NCBI GenBank assembly: GCA_944326735.1
Contig: CALVFC010000017.1
Location: 1-16,649, forward strand
Source of the DNA: an uncultured Limosilactobacillus sp.
GTDB lineage: Bacteria > Bacillota > Bacilli > Lactobacillales > Lactobacillaceae
DNA: 16,649 nucleotides
Reading direction: 5' to 3'
Of this stretch, positions 1-6,629 are shown in pieces. The first letter of the stretch is position 1. Every line of letters begins with the position of its first letter. Under the pieces are notes generated by a model. It saw only the letters and a program-made list of their open reading frames with translations. It searched no databases and was not told the DNA's origin. The position numbers were made by a program, and so were the translations under genes.

Positions 1-148
1 TGAGGGGCAAGCTCGTCAACAGACTGGTGCCGCAAGGTGTTTTTAGTAACCCAGCTGCAAGGGTGAACAATTCAGATCAGCCTGCACGAATGTCAAGCTC
101 ACAATCGGATTATTTTACTCCAAGAAAATACATTGGAGGAATTCATTT
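1..148 (+). promoter_or_regulatory. Probable 5' leader of rpsD
   Basis: No credible gene lies here, yet about 150 bases precede rpsD. Short hairpins can be drawn: ACCC/GGGT around 51-66, and a G-U-rich stem capped by GCAA around 25-40. In other Firmicutes rpsD mRNA carries a leader to which S4 itself binds to repress translation, so a structured leader is plausible. I could not fold it into the known S4-leader pseudoknot, and no clear promoter is visible, so transcription may start outside the window. A strong GGAGGA ribosome binding site sits at 135-140. Confidence 0.25.
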
Positions 149-754
149 ATGTCTCGTTATACTGGTCCAAGTTGGCGTGTTTCACGTCGCCTTGGCGTTT
201 CACTTTCAGGTACTGGTAAGGAATTAGCTCGTCGTCCATACGCTCCTGGTGATCACGGTCGTGACCGTCATGGTAAGCTTTCTGAATACGGTACTCAACT
301 TCGTGAAAAGCAAAAGCTGCGTTTCATGTATGGTATGACTGAACGTCAATTCTCCAACCTCTTCGTTCGTGCCGGTAAGATCAAGGAAGGTACCCACGGT
401 GCTAACTTCATGGCCTTACTGGAACGTCGTTTGGATAACATGGTTTACCGTCTTGGTTTGGCTACTACTCGTCGTCAAGCTCGTCAACTGGTAAACCACG
501 GTCACATTACCGTTGATGGTAAGCGTGTGGACATCCCTTCATACGAAGTTTCCGTTGGTCAAGTAATTGCCGTTCGTGAAAAGTCCAAGAATCTTGACGT
601 TATCAAGAACGCTGTCGATGCTGTTGTTTCTCGTCCTTCATACGTTGACTTTGATGCCGACAAGCTTGAAGGTAAGTTAAACCGGATCCCAGCTCGTGAA
701 GACATGGACGCTGATATTGATGAATCACTTATCGTTGAATTCTACAACAAGTAA
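149..754 (+). CDS. rpsD: 30S ribosomal protein S4
   Basis: The product (201 residues, the usual bacterial length) is the primary 16S rRNA-binding protein S4. It nucleates assembly of the small-subunit body and in Firmicutes represses its own mRNA. The N-terminus [20 protein letters not shown] and the following Arg/Lys-rich stretch are typical. The S4 RNA-binding fold lies at about residues 91-153 ([20 protein letters not shown] onward, then [11 protein letters not shown]). The N-terminal domain lacks the zinc-binding cysteines found in some S4 copies, so it is the cysteine-free form. Codon use is strongly biased (CGT for Arg, GGT for Gly), as in highly expressed genes. The ATG follows GGAGGA by 8 bases, and a terminator follows directly, so it is probably a single-gene unit. 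Confidence 0.98.
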   Translation: MSRYTGPSWRVSRRLGVSLSGTGKELARRPYAPGDHGRDRHGKLSEYGTQLREKQKLRFMYGMTERQFSNLFVRAGKIKEGTHGANFMALLERRLDNMVYRLGLATTRRQARQLVNHGHITVDGKRVDIPSYEVSVGQVIAVREKSKNLDVIKNAVDAVVSRPSYVDFDADKLEGKLNRIPAREDMDADIDESLIVEFYNK

Positions 755-789
755 TCTTTAAGATTGCTAAGCAGTTGATTTATCAACTA

Positions 790-818
790 AGGGCACCTCA
801 TCATGAGGCGCCCTTTTT
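790..818 (+). terminator. Rho-independent terminator of rpsD
   Basis: Arms at 791-800 and 804-813 form a 10-pair stem with one A/C mismatch and a three-base loop, followed by TTTTT at 814-818. It lies 36 bases past the rpsD stop codon. Confidence 0.9.
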
Positions 819-842
819 ATGTTGTTTAAGGAGGATTGCGCA

Positions 843-1328
843 ATGTCTGATAATGATAAATCCGCAGTAGATCAAAGACTAGAAAATGGTATTTACGGAA
901 CTCCTAAAATCAAACCGGATGAACAGCGAAAGTACCTGGGAACTTTTCGTGAACGGGTTTGCTTAACCATTAGCGTTGCTGAATTACGGCAACGTAACTG
1001 GACCGCCGCTGTTACCAAGGAGCTGCAACGGGGGATCGGTAATTTGGTATTTATTAATGGCAACCTTCCCCATTCCGAATTGCACCCATACATTCGCGCA
1101 GCAGCTGCTGCCAATGGCCAATTTACGATGAAGACCGACCCGGAATTTAAGACTGATCCAGATTCACTCGCCATTGTTATTGCTGCAAAAGACGCTGTTT
1201 ACCAATCACCGATCGACGTAACTAAACGTTACCCTAATTTATTAGAAGATCATGATGTTCAACAGTCTGAGCAAGAGTCAGCCCACCATAGTTGGTTGCA
1301 TAAGCTTTTTTCAAGAAAGGGTGACTGA
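843..1328 (+). CDS. yueI: YueI family protein (DUF1694)
   Basis: A 161-residue cytoplasmic protein of the Firmicutes YueI/DUF1694 family, whose biochemical role is not established. The family signature is the N-terminal stretch PDEQRKYLGTFRERV at residues 25-39, followed by a compact alpha/beta domain to about residue 120. The tail is charged and histidine-rich and probably disordered. I chose the ATG at 843 because AAGGAGG at 828-834 sits 8 bases before it. An in-frame ATG at 819 lies at the end of the rpsD terminator and has no ribosome binding site. The stop is two bases before rarA, so the two are translationally linked. No promoter is visible between the rpsD terminator and this gene, so readthrough or an unseen promoter must drive it. 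Confidence 0.85.
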   Translation: MSDNDKSAVDQRLENGIYGTPKIKPDEQRKYLGTFRERVCLTISVAELRQRNWTAAVTKELQRGIGNLVFINGNLPHSELHPYIRAAAAANGQFTMKTDPEFKTDPDSLAIVIAAKDAVYQSPIDVTKRYPNLLEDHDVQQSEQESAHHSWLHKLFSRKGD

Positions 1329-1330
1329 CA

Positions 1331-2638
1331 ATGCAACATCCCCTTGCTTACCGCATGCGACCCCGTAACCTATCCGAGGTCGTTGGTCAACAACACCTTG
1401 TTGGCCCTGGTAAAATTATTGCCCGGATGGTTAAAGCTAAAACGCTATCTTCAATGATTCTGTATGGTCCACCCGGTACCGGTAAAACCAGTATTGCTAG
1501 CGCGATTGCTGGGTCAACCAAATATGCTTTTCGCAAGCTAAACGCCGCGACAGATACCAAGAAGGACCTGCAGGTGGTCATTGAGGAAGCTAAAATGAGT
1601 GGGACCGTCATTCTGCTGTTAGATGAAATTCACCGGCTAGATAAAGCTAAGCAAGACTTCCTACTTCCCCACTTGGAAAGTGGACGAATTATTTTGATTG
1701 GCGCCACGACTGAAAATCCATATATCAACATCAACCCCGCAATCCGCAGCCGAACCCAAATTTTCCCGGTTCATCCCCTAACGATTGATGACATGAAAAC
1801 TGCCGTTGCCAGGGCCCTTACCGATAAGGAACGCGGGCTCGGTAAATTACCAATAAAACTAGATCCTGACGCAGAAGAGCAATTAGTAACCGCCACAAAT
1901 GGTGACTTGCGGAGTGCCCTCAATGGTCTCGAGTTGGCAGCTAAGTCTACTGATCCGGATAGTGACGGCATTATCCATTTAACATTGCCCATCATTGAAG
2001 AGTGCGTTCAAAAAAGAGCGCTCGCCGCTGACAAAGATGGTGACGCCCACTATGACGTTATTTCAGCATTTCAAAAGTCGATTCGGGGCTCTGATACTGA
2101 CGCTGCTCTTCATTATTTGGCGCGGTTGATTGCTGCCGGCGATCTCAATAGTATTGCCCGCCGATTAATTGTAATTGCCTACGAAGATGTCGGCTTGGCT
2201 AATATGCCCGCTGTCCAACGGGCGGTGACTGCTGTCCAGTCCGCCCAACAAGTCGGGTTACCGGAAGGAAGGATTCCATTGGCTGATGCGGTCATCGAAC
2301 TATGCCTTTCACCCAAGTCCAACTCGGGGATCACAGCAATTGATGAGGCCCTGGCCCAAGTGAATGCTGGTGGTTACGGCGAAGTTCCTGACCACCTGAA
2401 GGATGCCCACTACAAGGGAGCAGCCAAACTCGGTCACGGCACTGATTATGCCTTTCCGCACGACTATCCCAATGACTGGGTTCCTCAACAGTACCTACCA
2501 GACCGGATCAAAAATGCGGAATACTTCCACCCGAAGAAAAATGGTCGTTTTGAAGCTGCCTTTGGTCAACGCTACTGGCAATTAAGAAACGCTCAACGTC
2601 AAGCTCTGCGGGGTCATCACCATCCCCAAAGCAGATGA
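1331..2638 (+). CDS. rarA: Replication-associated recombination protein A, AAA+ ATPase
   Basis: A 435-residue RarA/MgsA (B. subtilis YrvN, eukaryotic WRNIP1) ATPase, related to clamp-loader subunits and acting at stalled replication forks. Walker A GPPGTGKT is at residues 46-53, Walker B LLLDEIH at 95-101, sensor 1 GATTENP at 124-130, and the Ser-Arg finger region at 140-141 (RSRTQIFPV). The C-terminal half holds the family's lid and tetramerisation domain, with RLIVIAYEDVGLAN and the ending KDAHYKGAAKLGHGTDYAFPHDYPNDWVPQQYLP (split here: KDAHYKGAAKLGHG, then DYPNDWVPQQYLP). Length matches full-length family members. The AAAGGG ribosome binding site lies inside the end of yueI, two bases separate the genes, and so they form one transcript. 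A 6S RNA candidate follows directly. Confidence 0.96.
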   Translation: MQHPLAYRMRPRNLSEVVGQQHLVGPGKIIARMVKAKTLSSMILYGPPGTGKTSIASAIAGSTKYAFRKLNAATDTKKDLQVVIEEAKMSGTVILLLDEIHRLDKAKQDFLLPHLESGRIILIGATTENPYININPAIRSRTQIFPVHPLTIDDMKTAVARALTDKERGLGKLPIKLDPDAEEQLVTATNGDLRSALNGLELAAKSTDPDSDGIIHLTLPIIEECVQKRALAADKDGDAHYDVISAFQKSIRGSDTDAALHYLARLIAAGDLNSIARRLIVIAYEDVGLANMPAVQRAVTAVQSAQQVGLPEGRIPLADAVIELCLSPKSNSGITAIDEALAQVNAGGYGEVPDHLKDAHYKGAAKLGHGTDYAFPHDYPNDWVPQQYLPDRIKNAEYFHPKKNGRFEAAFGQRYWQLRNAQRQALRGHHHPQSR

Positions 2639-2667
2639 TTGCGTAATTGATATAACCATGCTAGGAT
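2639..2667 (+). promoter_or_regulatory. Promoter of the 6S RNA candidate
   Basis: TTGCGT at 2639-2644 (overlapping the end of rarA's stop codon) and TAGGAT at 2662-2667 are spaced by 17 bases. A TG at 2659-2660 gives an extended -10 element. The predicted start at about 2674 falls just before the closing stem of the RNA. Confidence 0.55.
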
Positions 2668-2673
2668 AATAAG

Positions 2674-2876
2674 TGAAGATTCTGTGGTGTACGCGTTGTC
2701 TAAACGCAGGTTTGCCTTACAGTCTTTTAATTTTGGGACTAGTACATTCGTGACCGGACAACATGCCTTTTCACTTGGTAGTTGGAAAGTTAACAGTCGT
2801 GTCCCACCTGTCTTAAACACAGGTCAACACTGAATGACAATTAACGGCACTAACGGAGTTTTCGTACATACACAGA
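2674..2876 (+). ncRNA. ssrS: Candidate 6S RNA
   Basis: This roughly 200-base gap has no coding potential but folds as a long rod. The ends close: CTGTGGTGTACG at 2682-2693 pairs with CGTACATACACAG at 2863-2875. An upper stem includes GGGAC (2736-2740 region) with GTCCC (about 2800-2804), and an apical hairpin pairs CAAC-A-UGCC with GGUA-GUUG around 2759-2785. A separate hairpin, ACCTGT/ACAGGT at about 2806-2822, lies on the 3' strand, where a small hairpin often sits in the 6S central bubble. 6S RNA mimics an open promoter and sequesters sigma-70/A-type RNA polymerase. Size, shape, own promoter and terminator, and the position beside rarA all fit; B. subtilis bsrA lies in the yrv gene region as I recall. 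Exact ends are estimates. Confidence 0.7.
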
Positions 2877-2906
2877 GAGGCTGGGTTTCCCAACCTCTTT
2901 ATTTTT
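2876..2906 (+). terminator. Terminator of the 6S RNA candidate
   Basis: Arms at 2876-2885 and 2889-2898 pair with a single C/A mismatch around a TTT loop. The tail is TTTATTTTT. It abuts the closing stem of the RNA, as expected for a precursor that is trimmed at its 3' end. Confidence 0.85.
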
Positions 2907-2924
2907 ATTCACGAGGTAGTAGTA

Positions 2925-3224
2925 ATGCTTTTATCAATCCTAATGACCATCTTCGGACTAATTGCCCTGTATGAAGGAATCTTTTTCCTCACCCACACCA
3001 CTAAGCCATTCTTGGTTTTTGAGCCAGACAAGGACCAAGCATTGGCCAAGGCTATCAAGATCTGGGGAGTTATTCTCACGATTGTGGGCCTGCTTGCCTG
3101 CTGGTCAGCATGGGCAAACTCGCTTGCTTTTCTGGTAATTATGGTCATCATTGGGTGCGTTCTGGAAACGCTCATGGCCTACTCATTGATGGGCCATTTT
3201 CAGGCGGCAAATAGGCAAAAGTAA
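2925..3224 (+). CDS. Small three-helix membrane protein, function unknown
   Basis: A 99-residue protein I do not recognise. Three hydrophobic segments are clear: residues 2-23, 44-63 and 66-89. A polar loop (HTTKPFLVFEPDKDQALAKA) lies between the first two, and the tail is short and basic (NRQK). There is no cleavable signal peptide or lipobox, so it is likely an integral cytoplasmic-membrane protein. GAGG at 2913-2916 is 8 bases before the ATG. It lies between the 6S terminator and the uspA promoter with no promoter of its own visible, so it may depend on readthrough. Real-gene status rests on the ribosome binding site, the coherent membrane topology and the full use of the gap. Confidence 0.75.
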   Translation: MLLSILMTIFGLIALYEGIFFLTHTTKPFLVFEPDKDQALAKAIKIWGVILTIVGLLACWSAWANSLAFLVIMVIIGCVLETLMAYSLMGHFQAANRQK

Positions 3225-3235
3225 CTGTTTGCCCC

Positions 3236-3265
3236 TTTACGGCATTTTTTGATTAAGTGTATAAT
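3236..3265 (+). promoter_or_regulatory. Promoter of uspA
   Basis: A consensus TATAAT at 3260-3265 has TTTACG at 3236-3241 as a moderate -35, with an 18-base spacer. The start would be near 3272, leaving a short leader with AAGGAGG at 3280-3286. Confidence 0.65.
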
Positions 3266-3295
3266 AGAGGTAAATAAATAAGGAGGCACCGTGAT

Positions 3296-3781
3296 ATGGC
3301 TCAACAATACAAACACATCTTGGTTCCTGTCGACGGCTCTGAAGAAGCTGAATTAGCCTTCAAGAAGGCGGTCGCAGTTGCTAACCGTAATGGTGAAGAT
3401 ACTGAATTACGTTTACTACACGTTGTTGATACGCGGGCATTTCAAAACATTTCTAGCTTCGACAGTTCAATGGTTGAACAAGTAACCGAAACTGCTAAGA
3501 AGACGTTAGATAAGTACATTGAATACGCAAAGAACAATGGCGTTAAGAACGTCAGCTACTCAATCGAATATGGTGCACCAAAGACAATCATTGCCCGTGA
3601 TGTTCCAAAGGAAATGAACGCTGACCTGATTATGATTGGTGCCACTGGTTTGAACGCCGTTGAACGAATTCTCATTGGTTCAGTTACTGAATTCGTTACC
3701 CGGACTGCTATCTGTGACGTCCTGGTCGTTCGGACTGACTTGAACAACAAGCCAATTGAAATTGAACCAAAGAAGAAGTAA
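3296..3781 (+). CDS. Universal stress protein, UspA family
   Basis: A 161-residue cytoplasmic single-domain USP with the Rossmann-like fold. It opens with the family's first strand, YKHILVPVDGSEEAELAFKK (residues 5-24). The ATP-binding signature G-2x-G-9x-G-S is intact: Gly115, Gly118, Gly128 and Ser129 in GATGLNAVERILIGS. That places it with the nucleotide-binding type rather than the UspA-like non-binding type. The lysine-rich tail (EPKKK) is species-variable. The ATG is 9 bases after AAGGAGG; a GTG five bases upstream is too close to the ribosome binding site and out of frame. It has its own promoter and terminator, so it is a single-gene unit, probably induced under stress or slow growth. 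The precise role is not deducible. Confidence 0.93.
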   Translation: MAQQYKHILVPVDGSEEAELAFKKAVAVANRNGEDTELRLLHVVDTRAFQNISSFDSSMVEQVTETAKKTLDKYIEYAKNNGVKNVSYSIEYGAPKTIIARDVPKEMNADLIMIGATGLNAVERILIGSVTEFVTRTAICDVLVVRTDLNNKPIEIEPKKK

Positions 3782-3801
3782 GTTTCACCAAATTTAATAC
3801 T

Positions 3802-3841
3802 GGCTCCGTAATTATGAAAAACTAGTTATGGAGCCTTTTTT
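3802..3841 (+). terminator. Terminator of uspA, abutting araR
   Basis: GGCTCCGTAA at 3802-3811 pairs with TTATGGAGCC at 3826-3835 (one G-U pair), followed by six T at 3836-3841. Only 28 bases separate it from the preferred araR start codon, and an in-frame ATG of the araR reading frame (3828) lies within its 3' arm. Confidence 0.88.
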
Positions 3842-3869
3842 ACTTATCGACAAAATCGAGGTATCCATC

Positions 3870-4964
3870 TTGGAAGTGAAATACGAAACAGTTAAACAAA
3901 CCCTGCGTAATGAAATTATTGATGGGAAGTATAAGATTAATGAAAAATTGCCCACCGAAAGCGAATTGATGAAGCGCTTCGATGTATCGAGGTACACCAT
4001 TCGCCGCGCGGTTGGTGATCTTGAGAATGAACATTATATCTACCGCATTCAGGGTGGTGGAATGTTTGTTCAAGACTGGCAACGTGATTGGACCAATAAT
4101 GAAAAGAATAAAATAATTGGTGTCATTAGTACTCACATGGCCGACTATATTTTTCCATCAATCATTTCTGGAATTGATGGCGTTGTCGCTGACCAGGGAT
4201 ACTCAATTATTGTTGGTAACACGCTGAACGATCACGCTCGGGAACGGCAAACCATTTTGAATATGCTGGATCTAAAAATTGCTGGACTGATTATTGAACC
4301 AACTGAAAGTGCCATGCCAAACCCAAATCTGGACTTATATCGTCAAATTCAGGATTACCATATCCCAACGATTCTGTTCCACTCAACTTACCCCGGCTTT
4401 AATTTTCCCACCCTACTGACAAAGGACCTTGAAGCCGAAAAAGAACTTATTAACTATCTTTTTGATCTGGGTCACTCCAACATTCTTGGTGTTTTCCAGA
4501 TTAATGACCAACAAGGGGTCGATCGGATGAGCGGAATGATTCAAGCATATCAAGAGCGCTCAATTCCCACCACTAAGTCCAATGTCATTATGTATCAATC
4601 TAGCGACAATTTTGACAGTATTATTAAAAAGATTGATCTGACCATTAAGGGTAATCCCCTTATTTCCGCAATTGCTTGCTATAATGATGAATTAGCTACG
4701 CGCATCATTAGTCACCTTGAGAAATCAGGGATTAAGGTTCCTGATGATATTTCAGTCGTCGGGTTTGATAATTATGACATGGCGCAAGTCATTGTCCCCG
4801 GACTTACTACTGCCAACCACCCCAAGAGAAGATTAGGACAAGATGCGGGTAATATGATCCTAAAAATGATTAACGGCGATTCGGTTGATTCCAAGCTTTA
4901 TACACCGCAAATTATTAAACGTGGTTCGACCGCGCCACTGAAAGAAGAACATGCAAATGAATAA
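3870..4964 (+). CDS. araR: Arabinose operon repressor AraR (GntR/LacI hybrid)
   Basis: About 364 residues. An N-terminal GntR-type winged helix (YETVKQTLRNEIIDGKYKIN, then LPTESELMKRFDVSRYTIRRA) joins a LacI/periplasmic-binding-like domain that senses L-arabinose. The stretch MADYIFPSIISGIDGV and the later ACYNDELA, VPDDISVVGFDNYDMAQ and TTANHPKRRLG closely resemble B. subtilis AraR. It should release its operators when arabinose binds, freeing the ara operon. I chose TTG at 3870 because CGAGG at 3857-3861 lies 8 bases before it. The upstream ATG at 3828 is inside the uspA terminator and adds 14 residues with no ribosome binding site. No AraR box is visible just upstream. It overlaps the aldo/keto reductase gene by 8 bases, so they form an operon. 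Confidence 0.92.
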   Translation: MEVKYETVKQTLRNEIIDGKYKINEKLPTESELMKRFDVSRYTIRRAVGDLENEHYIYRIQGGGMFVQDWQRDWTNNEKNKIIGVISTHMADYIFPSIISGIDGVVADQGYSIIVGNTLNDHARERQTILNMLDLKIAGLIIEPTESAMPNPNLDLYRQIQDYHIPTILFHSTYPGFNFPTLLTKDLEAEKELINYLFDLGHSNILGVFQINDQQGVDRMSGMIQAYQERSIPTTKSNVIMYQSSDNFDSIIKKIDLTIKGNPLISAIACYNDELATRIISHLEKSGIKVPDDISVVGFDNYDMAQVIVPGLTTANHPKRRLGQDAGNMILKMINGDSVDSKLYTPQIIKRGSTAPLKEEHANE

Positions 4965-5799
4965 TTCCGTACCATTATTAAAATTAGCCGATGGTCAAAC
5001 AATGCCGCAGGAAGGCTTTGGCCTATATAAGATTACCGATCAAAGTACTATTACATCGTCAATCAAATACGCTTATGAGGCCGGCTACCGCCTGTTTGAC
5101 ACCGCTCAACTCTACAAGAACGAAGCTGAGGTGGGCAATGCTTTTCAAGAGCTCAAGTTGCCGCGCAACAAGATTTTCGTTACCACGAAGGTTTCAGAAC
5201 CCAACCAAGGATACAAGCAAACAATTGCGTCGGTTAAGGAATCACTAACTAAGCTCAAAATGGACTACGTGAACTTATTGCTGATTCATTGGCCCATTGA
5301 GCGCGCCTTTTTCGAAACGTGGGCTGCTCTGGAAGAACTCAAAAAAGCAGGGCTAACGAAATCCATTGGCGTTAGTAACTATCAAATGATCCACCTCCAA
5401 TATCTGGCTACTCAAGCCCATGAAATGCCAGTGGTCAACCAAATCGAACGCCATCCCCGGTTAAACCAAGCCCCGTTAATTGCTTTCGATAAAAGCCACC
5501 ACATTATCACTCAAGCCTGGAGTCCGTTAGGAAGAGGAACAATCCTCGACAACCCGGTTCTGACAAAAATTGCCCAGTCGCACCATAAGTCAACTGCTCA
5601 GGTTGTTTTAAGGTGGCATTTGCAAAGCGGTGTTGCTTTTATCCCTAAATCAGTTCATGAGGCCCGGATTAAGCAGAATATTAATATCTATGACTTCAAA
5701 CTAACCGATCAAGAGATGGCAATGATTGATAAGCTGCATAACTTCACCCGGGTTGGCAAGGAACCGGCCCTGGTTTATGAATATAATCTAAAATACTAA
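4957..5799 (+). CDS. Aldo/keto reductase, NADP(H)-dependent
   Basis: A 280-residue (beta/alpha)8 oxidoreductase of the AKR superfamily, close to the 2,5-diketo-D-gluconate reductase (AKR5) type. The catalytic tetrad is complete: Asp48 and Tyr53 (FDTAQLYKNE), Lys78 (TTKVSE) and His111 (LLLIHWP). The NADP-binding stretch IPKSVHEARIKQN at residues 229-241 carries the usual Lys-Ser and Arg. Such enzymes reduce sugars, dicarbonyls and other aldehydes; the substrate is unknown. The start could be ATG 4951 or 4957. I prefer 4957 because AGAAG at 4943-4947 is 9 bases upstream, whereas 4951 would be only 3 bases away. Translational overlap with araR suggests a role connected to pentose metabolism, for example reducing arabinose to arabitol, which is inference. 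Confidence 0.9.
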   Translation: MNNSVPLLKLADGQTMPQEGFGLYKITDQSTITSSIKYAYEAGYRLFDTAQLYKNEAEVGNAFQELKLPRNKIFVTTKVSEPNQGYKQTIASVKESLTKLKMDYVNLLLIHWPIERAFFETWAALEELKKAGLTKSIGVSNYQMIHLQYLATQAHEMPVVNQIERHPRLNQAPLIAFDKSHHIITQAWSPLGRGTILDNPVLTKIAQSHHKSTAQVVLRWHLQSGVAFIPKSVHEARIKQNINIYDFKLTDQEMAMIDKLHNFTRVGKEPALVYEYNLKY

Positions 5800-5861
5800 G
5801 CCAACCATCTGTGGCAACAGTTCGCTGACTTTGATCAATCTCAACAATTGAATAGTACACA

Positions 5862-5908
5862 AAAGGCCTCCAGGGCTCGGGATAACCGAACTCTGGAGGC
5901 CTTTATTT
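5862..5908. terminator. Bidirectional terminator between converging units
   Basis: AAAGGCCTCCAG at 5862-5873 pairs perfectly with CTGGAGGCCTTT at 5893-5904, with a smaller inner TCGG/CCGA stem. T-rich tails occur on both strands (TTTATTTAT to the right, TTTTGTGT reading left). It ends both the araR-aldo/keto reductase transcript and the ara operon. Confidence 0.92.
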
Positions 5909-5955
5909 ATACTTGCGCAACGTGTTACTAGCTTTAGTTAACACGCTATTTTGAT

Positions 5956-6534
5956 CTAATTAGTACTTTCTGAATAAGGGTTTTTCTTAACAACGTGGGC
6001 AGGATTACCAGCAATCACAAGATTATCACCAAACGATTTTGTAACTACACTTCCCGCACCAACGATAACATTATTGCCAAGGGTTACACCTGGACAGATA
6101 GTTGAACCACCACCAACCCAGACATCATCCCCCAGTGTAATGTCTTTACTTTGTCCATATGCGCCATTCCGACGTAAACGGGGATCCAAGGGATGGTTAA
6201 CCGTGTACAACTGGACATGGGGACCTAATAAGCAGTGTTTGCCAATTCGAATCGGACTAACATCAAGCATCACACAGTCGTAGTTAGCAAAGAAATCATC
6301 ATCGACATAGATATTATACCCATAGTCACATTTAAACTGAGCATGAATTTCACATGTGCGACCAACGTGACCAAATAGCTGACGAATGATTGCCGTGCTA
6401 ACTTCAGGATTCATTTCGCCCAAAGCATTAAAATGCTCCAGTAGTTTCCGTGCGTAATTACGTTCATGAACCAGTTCGGGATCATAAACATTAAATACTT
6501 GACCAGCAAGCATCTTTTCTTTTTCTGTTTGCAT
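5956..6534 (-). CDS. Maltose/galactoside-type O-acetyltransferase
   Basis: A 192-residue acetyl-CoA-dependent sugar O-acetyltransferase of the LacA/Maa/NodL class. The N-terminal domain MQTEKEKMLAGQVFNVYDPE matches the family start. The left-handed beta-helix has hexapeptide repeats such as IRIGKHCLLGPHV and ITLGDDVWVGGGSTICPGV, then TLGNNVIVGAGSVV, with the catalytic His114 in YTVNHPLD and the ending GNPAHVVKK. A longer frame starts at 6594, but its extra 20 residues are not family-like, so I take ATG 6534. Neither start has a strong ribosome binding site. It lies 95 bases after araA on the same strand with no terminator between, so it is probably the last gene of the ara operon. The family is thought to tag non-metabolised sugars; the substrate here is unknown. 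Confidence 0.88.
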   Translation of the reverse strand: MQTEKEKMLAGQVFNVYDPELVHERNYARKLLEHFNALGEMNPEVSTAIIRQLFGHVGRTCEIHAQFKCDYGYNIYVDDDFFANYDCVMLDVSPIRIGKHCLLGPHVQLYTVNHPLDPRLRRNGAYGQSKDITLGDDVWVGGGSTICPGVTLGNNVIVGAGSVVTKSFGDNLVIAGNPAHVVKKNPYSESTN

Positions 6535-6629
6535 AGCTTCACTCTTTAACAAGAAATTGACTACGTCAGTGAAGCAAATCACCGATATAGCCATATTTCT
6601 TGTAATTTTATTTGATAAGGGAGGTTGTT

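Noticed and set aside
27..227. A 66-residue + strand reading frame overlapping the start of rpsD
   Set aside because: It overlaps rpsD in another frame, has no ribosome binding site and no recognisable domain.
2617..2820. A 67-residue reading frame on the - strand across the rarA-downstream gap
   Set aside because: No ribosome binding site or family resemblance; it runs antisense through the 6S RNA candidate, which explains the sequence better.
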